In this document: piece after piece, positions 8,529 to 16,625 of the stretch
Layout: each line of letters starts with the position of its first letter
Position numbering within the stretch: position 1 is the first letter of the stretch
Source: JAJTHY01 sp964458795
GTDB lineage: Bacteria; Pseudomonadota; Alphaproteobacteria; Rickettsiales; Midichloriaceae
Direction: 5' to 3'
NCBI GenBank assembly: GCA_964458795.1
Contig: CAYWJW010000005.1
Coordinates: forward strand, 1-44,612
Length of the DNA: 44,612 nt
Made by a program: the position numbers and the translations under genes
Notes under the pieces: generated by a model
Told to the model about the DNA's origin: nothing
Seen by the model: only the letters and a program-made list of their open reading frames with translations
The model's database searches: none

Positions 8529-10079
8529 ATGAGTGATTTGCCTATATTATCCCTAATTACGTTCCTGCCTTTGGTTGGCGCAGTATTTGCATATTTCCTT
8601 TCGTATTTACCGATAAGGGTTTCAGATAATTTTTATAAGGTTTTTGGCATAATAGTATCCCTCCTAGTACTGCTATTAAGTTTAGTACTATGGATTAACT
8701 TTGATAATGAAATTTCTACGTACCAATTTGTCGAGAAAACCTCATGGATTCACGGATATGATATTTTTTATAGTCTAGGAGTTGATGGTATATCAATACT
8801 GCTTGTATTACTTAGCGCATTTATTATACCGATTTGTATACTATCTGGGTGGCATTCTATCAACAAACGCGTAAAAGAATTCGTGATTGCATTCCTAGTC
8901 ATGGAAACTTTCATTATGGGAACTTTCTTGAGCCTTGATCTATTACTCTTTTATGTATTCTTTGAAGCTGTGCTGATACCTATGTATTTAATTATAGGTG
9001 TTTGGGGTGGAGATAACAGAGTATATGCCGCATTTAAGTTCTTTCTCTATACGCTCGCTGGGTCAGTATTATTGTTGCTTGGTGTTGTTTATATCTACTT
9101 TCAAGCGGAGACCACGTATATGCCGGAACTCGCAACTATACTACCTAGATATACGCTGGATATACAAAAATGGTTATGGCTTGCATTCTTTGCCTCGTTT
9201 GCAGTAAAAGTTCCCATGTGGCCTGTACATACATGGTTGCCAGATGCGCATGTTCAGGCACCAACTGCAGGATCAGTAGTGCTCGCCGGGATATTGCTTA
9301 AGCTTGGTGGATATGGTTTTATAAGGTTTTCAATTCCATTCTTCCCAGCAGCTTCAGAATATTATGCCGACTTTATGTTTACACTCAGCATAATTGCCGT
9401 TATATACACCTCCTTGGTTGCATTAATGCAGCAAGACATGAAAAAGTTGATTGCTTATTCATCTATTGCTCATATGGGGTTTGTTACAGCAGGGCTGTTT
9501 GCTTTCAATGCTCTAAGTATTGAAGGAGCTGTTTTCCAAATGGTGAGTCATGGAATAGTATCTGGCGCTCTATTCTTATGTGTTGGCGTATTGTATGATC
9601 GTATGCATACCAAGGAAATAGCGTTTTACAACGGCTTGACCAACTTGATGCCAAAATTTGCTCTTCAATTTATGATATTTACACTAGCATCAGTTGCCCT
9701 TCCTGCAACATCGGGATTTGTTGGCGAACTATTGGTGCTTATTGGAGTATTTTCAGTAAGCAAATTAGTAAGCGCTCTTCTTGCAACTGGTATGGTTTTA
9801 GGTGCGGCATATATGCTTTGGCTTTATGCCAGAGTGATGTTTGGTGTGGTTAAAAATATCAAACTTAAAGGTATAGCTGATTTGAATATAGTTGAACGCA
9901 TATGCTTTTGGCCGCTAACTATTGCTGTTTTTGTGATAGGTATTTACCCAAGCTCAATTTTAAATCCTGCGCATAAATCTATAATTGATATCGCGCATAC
10001 ATTTAATGAAAATAAAGCTATATATAAGCAATCTATAAAGCTTGATGGGCTAAATATCACCATAGATACCGAGCGTTAG
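8529..10079 (+). CDS. nuoM: NADH-quinone oxidoreductase subunit M
   Basis: Antiporter-like subunit of complex I (ND4 homologue), 516 residues. The lumen-helix region VHTWLPDAHVQAPTAGSVVL, the LAGILLKLGGYG block and MKKLIAYSSIAHMGFV identify it. A CGGAG Shine-Dalgarno precedes the start. In most bacteria nuoN follows; here the next gene is ppdK after 110 nt with its own promoter, so nuoN must lie elsewhere if complex I is complete. Confidence 0.95.
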   Translation: MSDLPILSLITFLPLVGAVFAYFLSYLPIRVSDNFYKVFGIIVSLLVLLLSLVLWINFDNEISTYQFVEKTSWIHGYDIFYSLGVDGISILLVLLSAFIIPICILSGWHSINKRVKEFVIAFLVMETFIMGTFLSLDLLLFYVFFEAVLIPMYLIIGVWGGDNRVYAAFKFFLYTLAGSVLLLLGVVYIYFQAETTYMPELATILPRYTLDIQKWLWLAFFASFAVKVPMWPVHTWLPDAHVQAPTAGSVVLAGILLKLGGYGFIRFSIPFFPAASEYYADFMFTLSIIAVIYTSLVALMQQDMKKLIAYSSIAHMGFVTAGLFAFNALSIEGAVFQMVSHGIVSGALFLCVGVLYDRMHTKEIAFYNGLTNLMPKFALQFMIFTLASVALPATSGFVGELLVLIGVFSVSKLVSALLATGMVLGAAYMLWLYARVMFGVVKNIKLKGIADLNIVERICFWPLTIAVFVIGIYPSSILNPAHKSIIDIAHTFNENKAIYKQSIKLDGLNITIDTER

Positions 10080-10112
10080 ATATTTTTAAACTTTATCTGG
10101 ATGAGATCCTCT

Positions 10113-10161
10113 AAAATATTTTATAGATGTACTTCCATGAGCTTAAGGAGTCAGGTATACT
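10113..10161 (+). promoter_or_regulatory. Shared-type promoter B (ppdK)
   Basis: AAAATATTTT (10113-10122), 8 nt, ACTTCCAT (10131-10138), 17 nt, TATACT (10156-10161). Spacing is identical to promoters A and D. The predicted start near 10168 gives ppdK a leader of only about 20 nt, which lacks an obvious Shine-Dalgarno. Confidence 0.65.
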
Positions 10162-10189
10162 AAACATATAAGAATTCTTTTGGCATAAA

Positions 10190-12838
10190 ATGAAGAAATG
10201 GATTTACAAGTTTGGAGAAGAGAAGGCTGAAGGTAATGCCCAGATGAAAGATTTACTTGGTGGGAAAGGAGCAAATCTTGCTGAGATATCCGCACTAGGC
10301 TTGCCAGTACCTCCAGGATTCACTATTACTACAGAAGCCTGCTTAGATTATTACAGCCATCATAAAACTATTAACGACGATATCATGGCTCAGGCTAAGC
10401 TGGCACTTGCAGAGCTAAGTAATGTATTGATGCTATCCTTTGGAGATGCAGAAAAGCCGCTGCTAGTGTCTGTAAGATCAGGTGCTAGAGCTTCAATGCC
10501 TGGTATGATGGATACTATATTGAATGTAGGTCTAAATGATGAAACGGTAATTGGGCTTGCAAACCTAACTAAAAACGAGCGATTTGCGTATGATTCATAT
10601 CGCAGACTTATGGAGATGTATAGTGACGTTGTACTTAAAATTGAGCGCCACCATTTTGAAAAAGTCTTAAATAAGTATATACATGAAGGTTATCTAAATG
10701 ATGAACGCGAATTAAGTGTTGAGAACTTAAAAAATCTAGTCGCTGATTATAACCAGCTCATCCGATTACATGGTAAAGAATTTCCTCAAGATCCTCATGA
10801 GCAACTCTGGAGCTCCGTAGCTTCTGTTTTTGAATCATGGATGAACGAGCGCGCAATAAAGTATCGCAAAATTCATGATATACCTGAGGAATGGGGGACA
10901 GCCGTTAGCATTCAATCAATGGTGTTTGGAAACTTCGGTAATGACTCTGCCACGGGTGTATGCTTTACGCGTGATCCATCAACGGGAGACGATAGGTTTT
11001 ACGGCGAATTTATGTTAAATGCACAAGGTGAAGATGTAGTAGCGGGGATACGCACTCCACAGCAAATTACCATCGAAGGAAAGAAAGCAAATTATCTAGA
11101 TTCAGAAGCTCTTGAAGAGGTAATGCCAGAAGTTTATGCAGAACTCTTATCTAGTAGCAAATTGCTTGAGAAGCATTTCAAAGATATGCAGGATATTGAA
11201 TTCACGATTCAGAATCGTAAGCTATGGCTTTTACAAACTAGGTCTGGAAAGCGCAGCTCAGCCTCTGCAGTTAAAATTGCGGTCACAATGGTTAAAGATG
11301 GCTTAATTGATAAGCACGAGGCGGTTATGCGCATCTCACCTAATGACATAGAAAATTTGCTACATCCTAGGATTGATGCAAGCGGTTCTGACTATAAAGT
11401 GATCTGTAAAGGCCTACCTGCATCACCAGGAGCAGCTTCAGGACTTATATGCTTTACAGCATATGATGCAGAAACCAAATATAAAGGACAAAAAGTAATT
11501 TTGATGCGTGCAGAAACTAGTCCTGAAGACATTGGAGGTATGCATGCTGCTCAGGGGATAGTAACTGCTCGTGGAGGTATGACATCACATGCAGCAGTAG
11601 TGGCGCGCGGTATGGGCAAACCTTGTATTGTTGGAGCTAACGAGCTTAAAATTAGCGAGAATGCTAGAACAATTGAGGTTGCAGGGCTTATATTACGTGA
11701 AGGGGAAAAGATCTCAATTAACGGGGCAACAGGCGAGGTCATACAGGGCGAGGTCAAAACTATAATGCCTGAGCTTTCTGGTGAGCTGGAAGAATTGCTC
11801 AATTGGTGTGATGAGATAAGGGATTTAAAAATACGTGCGAACGCTGATACTAGAACAGACGCTTTGACTTCTCGCAAATTTGGCGCAGAAGGTATCGGTT
11901 TATGTAGAACTGAACACATGTTTTTTGAGCCGAATAGGATTCTATCAGTTCGAAAAATGATAATGGCAATTACCAATACAGAGCGCAATAAAGCGCTTGA
12001 AGAACTCTTTATTCATCAAAAGCAGGATTTTAAGGAAATATTATCCGAGATGAAGGGATTGCCAGTTACAATACGATTGCTGGATCCTCCATTACACGAA
12101 TTTCTACCAGCTTACCAGGCCGAAATCATCGAACTTGCTCATGAGCTTTCTTGTTCTGTTGAAGAAGTGATGTCGCGTGTACATAACCTTAAAGAATCCA
12201 ACCCTATGCTAGGTCATAGAGGATGTAGACTGGCAATTAGTAATCCAGAAATTTATAAAATGCAAGTAAGGGCAATACTAGAAGCTGCTATTGAAGAGAA
12301 ATGTATTAATGATATTGAAATCATGGTGCCTCTTGTATTGAACTTAGCCGAATTGGATTACTGTAGGATGCTTATTGAAGAAACAGCGCAGGAGCTAAAA
12401 GCTAAACACAAAGTTAAGATGGGGTATTCTGTAGGAACCATGATTGAACTTCCGAGAGCAGCTCTTAGATCTGGGGAGTTAGCGCAGGTAGCGGATTTCT
12501 TTAGCTTCGGCACGAATGATCTTACACAGACTACCCTAGGGCTATCTAGAGATGATGCAGCATCCTTTATGCAAGACTATTTAGATAAACATATATTCAT
12601 TCATGACCCATTTACCACTATTGATGTTGAAGGAGTTGGGGAGATGGTAAAAATCTCTTGCGAACGTGGGAGAAAAGCTAAGCCTAATATAAAACTGGGT
12701 ATATGTGGTGAACACGGAGGGGATCCAGATTCTATCCAGTTCTTTCATGATATAGGGCTTTCCTATGTATCATGTTCACCTTACAGAGTGCCTATAGCCC
12801 GCCTGGCTGCAGCAAGAGCTAAGATCAGCAGTTTTTAG
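10190..12838 (+). CDS. ppdK: Pyruvate, phosphate dikinase
   Basis: Interconverts pyruvate + ATP + Pi and phosphoenolpyruvate + AMP + PPi; in Rickettsiales it can supply PEP or use PPi to make ATP. The 882-residue protein has the ATP-grasp N-terminus (GGKGANLAEIS, then SVRSGARASMPGMMDTILNV), the phosphohistidine swivel motif TARGGMTSHAAVVARGMGKP, and the C-terminal PEP barrel ending in GICGEHGGDPDSIQFF and SCSPYRVPIARLA. Length is normal. It has its own promoter of the shared type and stands alone between nuoM and a convergent minus-strand gene. Confidence 0.96.
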   Translation: MKKWIYKFGEEKAEGNAQMKDLLGGKGANLAEISALGLPVPPGFTITTEACLDYYSHHKTINDDIMAQAKLALAELSNVLMLSFGDAEKPLLVSVRSGARASMPGMMDTILNVGLNDETVIGLANLTKNERFAYDSYRRLMEMYSDVVLKIERHHFEKVLNKYIHEGYLNDERELSVENLKNLVADYNQLIRLHGKEFPQDPHEQLWSSVASVFESWMNERAIKYRKIHDIPEEWGTAVSIQSMVFGNFGNDSATGVCFTRDPSTGDDRFYGEFMLNAQGEDVVAGIRTPQQITIEGKKANYLDSEALEEVMPEVYAELLSSSKLLEKHFKDMQDIEFTIQNRKLWLLQTRSGKRSSASAVKIAVTMVKDGLIDKHEAVMRISPNDIENLLHPRIDASGSDYKVICKGLPASPGAASGLICFTAYDAETKYKGQKVILMRAETSPEDIGGMHAAQGIVTARGGMTSHAAVVARGMGKPCIVGANELKISENARTIEVAGLILREGEKISINGATGEVIQGEVKTIMPELSGELEELLNWCDEIRDLKIRANADTRTDALTSRKFGAEGIGLCRTEHMFFEPNRILSVRKMIMAITNTERNKALEELFIHQKQDFKEILSEMKGLPVTIRLLDPPLHEFLPAYQAEIIELAHELSCSVEEVMSRVHNLKESNPMLGHRGCRLAISNPEIYKMQVRAILEAAIEEKCINDIEIMVPLVLNLAELDYCRMLIEETAQELKAKHKVKMGYSVGTMIELPRAALRSGELAQVADFFSFGTNDLTQTTLGLSRDDAASFMQDYLDKHIFIHDPFTTIDVEGVGEMVKISCERGRKAKPNIKLGICGEHGGDPDSIQFFHDIGLSYVSCSPYRVPIARLAAARAKISSF

Positions 12839-12922
12839 AAAACTCTGTATACCAGTCTCATGTGTATAACTGTTGTGTAACTTAACTATAATATGTTTTG
12901 CCCAGGTATTAATGTAAAAAGT

Positions 12923-13819
12923 CTATGAGTCTTTGGATTTACGTATGATAGGTGGTCGGTCTACAGGTATTTTGACATATTTAAGCCCATTGTCTTCAAA
13001 ATTACCAAAGGTTCCAGCTCGCAAATTCACTTGTATCGAAGGTAATAGTAATTTTGGCCCTGGATTCTTCTCATCCCGTTTATTACGCCTTCTTATATAT
13101 TCATCTTTTGAAATCTTGAAATTTATCAATACATTCTTTTCTCTTTGTTCTTTTACTGTGGATAGGCAACTAGGTCCTCTGCCTTCAGGGGGGTAATCAT
13201 GGCACGGGAAAATGCGAGTATTATCAGGTAGGCTTAAGATTTTATGTATGGATTCATACATAAGTTCCGGACTTCCGCCAGGAAAATCCGTCCTTGCTGT
13301 GCCAACATCAGGCATAAAGATAGTGTCACCCACAAAAATAGCATCTTCAATAAGATAACTTGAGCAAGCTGGTGTATGCCCAGGAGTATACCAAACTTTA
13401 ATATCGACATTACCTAGTTTAAATATCTCATCTTCATCTAAAAGTCTATCAAACTGAGAGCCATCAAATGGTGTGTCTTTAGACGTGTTGAATACGGGAA
13501 TCCATAACTTTAATACTTCTACAATATGGCAGCCTATAGCTACTTTTCCTCCCAGCTGCTCTTTAATGTAATGAGCTGCAGTTAGATGATCAGCATGGAT
13601 ATGAGTATCAAGAATCCATATCAGCTCTAACTTATTGTTTTTTATATAATTAATCACCTCATCAGCAGATTTGGTGCTACTCCTGCCTGTGTATTGGTTA
13701 TAGTTCAACACAGAGTCTATAATGGCAGTTGCAGATGTTTCGGGATCGGAAACAACATATGTAAATACTGCGGTTTCTGTGTCAAAAAATATTTTAATGT
13801 TGATTGCCATTATACCCAT
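12923..13819 (-). CDS. MBL-fold metallohydrolase, persulfide dioxygenase/BLH-like
   Basis: Metallo-beta-lactamase-fold enzyme of 298 residues. The metal motif THIHADH lies at residues 72-78, the next metal His is in TPGHTPACSS, and FVGDTIFMPDVGTARTDFPG resembles the [G]-T-x-R-x-D-F segment of ETHE1 and BLH-type persulfide dioxygenases. Such enzymes oxidise glutathione persulfide and detoxify sulfide; a glyoxalase II-like thioesterase remains possible. A second Met at codon 4 could be the true start. The gene converges with ppdK and lies downstream of the OmpA-type gene on the same strand, but a hairpin terminator separates them. Family is firm, substrate inferred. Confidence 0.75.
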   Translation of the reverse strand: MGIMAINIKIFFDTETAVFTYVVSDPETSATAIIDSVLNYNQYTGRSSTKSADEVINYIKNNKLELIWILDTHIHADHLTAAHYIKEQLGGKVAIGCHIVEVLKLWIPVFNTSKDTPFDGSQFDRLLDEDEIFKLGNVDIKVWYTPGHTPACSSYLIEDAIFVGDTIFMPDVGTARTDFPGGSPELMYESIHKILSLPDNTRIFPCHDYPPEGRGPSCLSTVKEQREKNVLINFKISKDEYIRRRNKRDEKNPGPKLLLPSIQVNLRAGTFGNFEDNGLKYVKIPVDRPPIIRKSKDS

Positions 13820-13850
13820 CCATTTTTAAATAGTAATACAAGAGACATAA

Positions 13851-13882
13851 AAAAAGCGGCGCAATTGCTCACACCGCTTTTT
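13851..13882. terminator. Hairpin terminator, effective for the OmpA-type gene
   Basis: AAAAAGCGG (13851-13859) pairs with CCGCTTTTT (13874-13882) across a 14-nt loop. On the minus strand, right after the OmpA-type gene, the hairpin is followed by a run of T. The symmetric A/T flanks could make it act in both directions. Confidence 0.75.
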
Positions 13883-13903
13883 ATACAAAGTTCACACTAT
13901 TGT

Positions 13904-14707
13904 TTAGTATGCACTTTGTTTAGTATGAACTTCTTTATTCTGAACTTCATTGTGTTTAACTTCTTTGTGTTGAGGCTCATTGTGGTGAGCAGGTCCGTGG
14001 TGAGAAGTCCTATGATGAACAGTATAATCAACTTCCACTTCTACCCTACGGTTAGGAGCAAGACATCTAATCAATGCATCACCCTTTTCCCCTCTACACG
14101 CTTTTACTTGATCTCTTTCACCAAGAGCGCGAAGGTGTACAACACGTTTTTCAAGTTGAACTTTGCTACCTAAGTAGTTGTTAACTGCATTAGCGCGTTG
14201 ACGTGATAGTTTATCATTATGTTTTTCAGTACCAAGTCTATCTGTATATCCTACAACTTTTACAGACTTGATGTTCTGTTCCTTAAGCGCTGAAGCAAGT
14301 ACATTTAGTTTTGCTTTTTCGCTTTCTTTAAGGTTAGATTTGTTGAAATCAAAGTAAATGATTCTTTCTTCCATTTTCATGATTTCACGTTTGTGGTGAT
14401 GGCAACATTTATCGGTGCTAACATTCCAAACAGTTCTAACACATCCGCCATAACTACTACGTACGGGTTGACCACAAGATGAAACTACTACATCTTTATA
14501 GCATTTATGGTGATGGGTGCTTCTATGATGGCAACGGTCAGTACCACATAGATTGCAAAGGCTAAAACTAAAACAGTGACATTCATAACAATGATGACGA
14601 TGCTTAGGTTTGTAGCAAGTACCGCTGCCGCATTCGGCTAGAGCGATATTCGTAAACCCTAGTGCGAACACACAAGCGAATACTAATCTTGTTAATTTAT
14701 TGCGCAT
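13904..14707 (-). CDS. OmpA-family envelope protein with Cys/His-rich N-terminal region
   Basis: A secreted protein of 267 residues. A signal peptide (residues 1-24, cleavage after IALA) is followed by about 85 residues very rich in Cys and His (for example HRHHCYECHC and RCHHRSTHHHKC). The OmpA C-terminal peptidoglycan-binding domain follows, with IIYFDFNKSNL and GYTDRLGTEKHNDKLSRQRA carrying the conserved Asp and Arg. The tail (about residues 230-267) is His/Asn/Glu-rich with repeats of HNE and KEV. The OmpA domain is firm; the Cys/His region has no family I recognise and may bind metal or form disulfides. It shares its signal peptide, the CGSGTCYKPK-type start and its 5' leader with the next gene upstream, so one was duplicated from the other. 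Confidence 0.85.
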   Translation of the reverse strand: MRNKLTRLVFACVFALGFTNIALAECGSGTCYKPKHRHHCYECHCFSFSLCNLCGTDRCHHRSTHHHKCYKDVVVSSCGQPVRSSYGGCVRTVWNVSTDKCCHHHKREIMKMEERIIYFDFNKSNLKESEKAKLNVLASALKEQNIKSVKVVGYTDRLGTEKHNDKLSRQRANAVNNYLGSKVQLEKRVVHLRALGERDQVKACRGEKGDALIRCLAPNRRVEVEVDYTVHHRTSHHGPAHHNEPQHKEVKHNEVQNKEVHTKQSAY

Positions 14708-14716
14708 AATTTAATC

Positions 14717-14748
14717 CCTCCAGATTATTAAAAAACGCATCACACAAC
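14717..14748. repeat. Duplicated 5' leader, copy 1
   Basis: A 32-nt stretch just upstream of the OmpA-type gene matches 15004-15035 at 30 of 32 positions. It includes the CTGGAGG ribosome binding site and the GTTGTGTGAT element on the minus strand. It shows that duplication of the two Cys/His-rich genes included their leaders. Confidence 0.8.
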
Positions 14749-14768
14749 TATTTATTATGTGATGCGTT
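14734..14768 (-). terminator. Terminator between the small Cys/His-rich gene and the OmpA-type gene
   Basis: The arms AACGCATCACACAA (14734-14747) and TTATGTGATGCGTT (14755-14768) pair with one mismatch across a 7-nt loop. On the minus strand the hairpin is followed by TTTTTT. It sits 6 nt after the stop of the small gene and overlaps the leader of the OmpA-type gene, so it may set the ratio of the two products. Confidence 0.75.
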
Positions 14769-14774
14769 CTGTTC

Positions 14775-14996
14775 TTAGCAACCAGAATTACAGCTGTAAT
14801 AATGTGTGTGCCTTTCTTGGCAACCAGACTTACAGGTGTAGTAATGGTGTTGATGTCTTTCTTTGCAACCAGAGTCACATGTATAATGTTCCTTAGGTTT
14901 GCAGCACATACCGCTACTGCAGTCTGCTGAAGCGATGTTTGTAATCCCTAGCACAAATACACAAGCGATTACTGGTTTTATTAATTTGTTAAGCAT
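14775..14996 (-). CDS. Small secreted Cys/His-rich repeat protein
   Basis: A 73-residue product with a signal peptide (residues 1-24, ending NIASA) and a mature part of about 48 residues built from repeats of C-x-S-G-C-x-E-R-H-x-H-x-Y-Y. Two full units and a final CNSGC are visible. Ten Cys and several His occur in this short stretch, which suggests metal binding or disulfide cross-linking at the cell surface. The signal peptide and the CSSGMCCKPK start are close to the OmpA-type neighbour, so the two are paralogous at the N-terminus. A GGAGG Shine-Dalgarno precedes the ATG. No known family is recognised. Confidence 0.7.
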   Translation of the reverse strand: MLNKLIKPVIACVFVLGITNIASADCSSGMCCKPKEHYTCDSGCKERHQHHYYTCKSGCQERHTHYYSCNSGC

Positions 14997-15003
14997 AGTT
15001 AGT

Positions 15004-15035
15004 CCTCCAGATTATTAAAAAACAAATCACACAAC
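15004..15035. repeat. Duplicated 5' leader, copy 2
   Basis: This matches 14717-14748 at 30 of 32 positions and holds the ribosome binding site of the small Cys/His-rich gene. The two differences remove the pairing that makes copy 1 part of a terminator. Confidence 0.8.
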
Positions 15036-15165
15036 CTACTGTTACATGAATTAATAATTAATTCAATGCCATGCCGCAAATATTTTTAAAAATTTTATAT
15101 TTTTTTTATTTGTTAACCTTTTATTAACCTTGTATAGCTAGACTTCCTACCCATACTTCTTGAGC

Positions 15166-16521
15166 TTAAAACCTAATTTTTTTACGGATAAAAGCTGGTA
15201 TATCAAAGAAGTCTTCTTTGCTTTTGCGCTGGAAGGTTTCATGCTGTGTAGCCTCTTCCTGGTCATCTGTAGACTTTGGGTAGTCACATTGAGCCTCTTC
15301 TTCTGTTAGCTCCTCAGTATTCGCGGCTTCCATGGCGCCTAAGGACTGATAAGCATTAAGTTCAGCTGGTTTTGGAGGTATGAAAGAATCTTCATCATCT
15401 TCCGATATACTCTCATCTTCTTCAAATTCTTCCGCACCTTGCATTTCAAAAGCTGCTTGAGTGAAAGCTTCTTGCTGACGTGGAGTAGCAGGAGTCGAAG
15501 TTTGAGATTGTTCTTGCATATCTGCCGTATTGGTTCTAAGCCCAGTAAGTGCATTTCTTCCATCGATACCAGTCGCAACTACTGAAACACGTATCTTGCC
15601 GTCCAATTCAGCATTATATGCAGAACCGAATATTATGTTGGCATTTGGATCTACTTCTTCACGAATGCGATTAGCCGCTGCATCCACCTGGAATAGCGTC
15701 ATATCGCTGCCGCCAGTGATGTTGATTAGAACACCTCTAGCACCTTTCATGGATGAATTGTCGAGCAATGGGTTAGATATAGCAGCTTCAGCCGCCATAA
15801 CTGCACGATTCTCTCCATCAGCTTCTCCAGTACCCATCATTGCCTTGCCCATCTCGCTCATTACTGTTCTGATATCAGCAAAGTCCAGATTTATAAGTCC
15901 AGGCATGGTAATAAGATCAGTAATGCCGCGCACACCAGAGAGTAGTACATCATCTGCCATTTTAAAAGCATCAGCAAAAGTGGTATTTTCGTTGGCAATT
16001 CTAAATAGATTTTGGTTTGGGATAACTATCAATGTATCTACATATTTGTTCAGCTCTTCAAGACCTAGTTCTGCAATCTTCATGCGACGAGCACCTTCAA
16101 AGTGGAATGGTTTAGTTACAACACCAACTGTTAGTATACCCCTTTCTTTTGCAGTCTTTGCAATTACTGGAGCCGCACCTGTACCAGTACCACCACCCAT
16201 ACCTGCAGTTATAAATACCATACTGGCATTGTCTAACGAGCTCAATACATCATCGGTCGATTCCTCAGCTGCTTGCTTACCTACTTCTGGATGGGAACCC
16301 GCACCTAGACCAAGGGTTGCTTTGGCACCTAGTTGGATACGGTTATTGGTTATTGCATGCTCCATAGCTTGCGCATCGGTATTAGCGATCCAAAATTCGA
16401 CGCCTTCTAGGTTTGCGGAGATCATATTATTAACGGCATTACCGCCAGCACCGCCGACGCCGAATACAGTTATTTTTGGCTTCATATCTAAACTTTCTGG
16501 TAAACTAATTTTTATGCTCAT
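15166..16521 (-). CDS. ftsZ: Cell division protein FtsZ
   Basis: Tubulin-like GTPase that forms the division ring. The 451-residue protein has the N-terminal GVGGAGGNAVNNM, the GTP-binding tubulin signature GGGTGTG (residues 109-115), and NLDFADIRTVMSEMGKAMMG. An acidic, disordered linker runs from about 325 to 435. The C-terminal membrane-tether-binding peptide DFFDIPAFIRKK is present. It stands alone, without the usual ddl-ftsQ-ftsA neighbours, as in other Rickettsiales. No strong promoter is evident in the 100 nt upstream. Confidence 0.97.
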   Translation of the reverse strand: MSIKISLPESLDMKPKITVFGVGGAGGNAVNNMISANLEGVEFWIANTDAQAMEHAITNNRIQLGAKATLGLGAGSHPEVGKQAAEESTDDVLSSLDNASMVFITAGMGGGTGTGAAPVIAKTAKERGILTVGVVTKPFHFEGARRMKIAELGLEELNKYVDTLIVIPNQNLFRIANENTTFADAFKMADDVLLSGVRGITDLITMPGLINLDFADIRTVMSEMGKAMMGTGEADGENRAVMAAEAAISNPLLDNSSMKGARGVLINITGGSDMTLFQVDAAANRIREEVDPNANIIFGSAYNAELDGKIRVSVVATGIDGRNALTGLRTNTADMQEQSQTSTPATPRQQEAFTQAAFEMQGAEEFEEDESISEDDEDSFIPPKPAELNAYQSLGAMEAANTEELTEEEAQCDYPKSTDDQEEATQHETFQRKSKEDFFDIPAFIRKKIRF

Positions 16522-16625
16522 GTAAGTACTCTATATTTTCTATAAATTTCCCGCAATATAACAGATATTATCATTTGGTCTACTAAAGACAACGATAAAT
16601 ATCCCTAAATAAAATTTTTCCAACA

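Noticed and set aside
15530..16525. A 331-codon open frame antisense to ftsZ
   Set aside because: It mirrors the codon structure of a certain ftsZ, has a low-complexity Ser/Ala/Pro composition and no ribosome binding site of note; it is a shadow.
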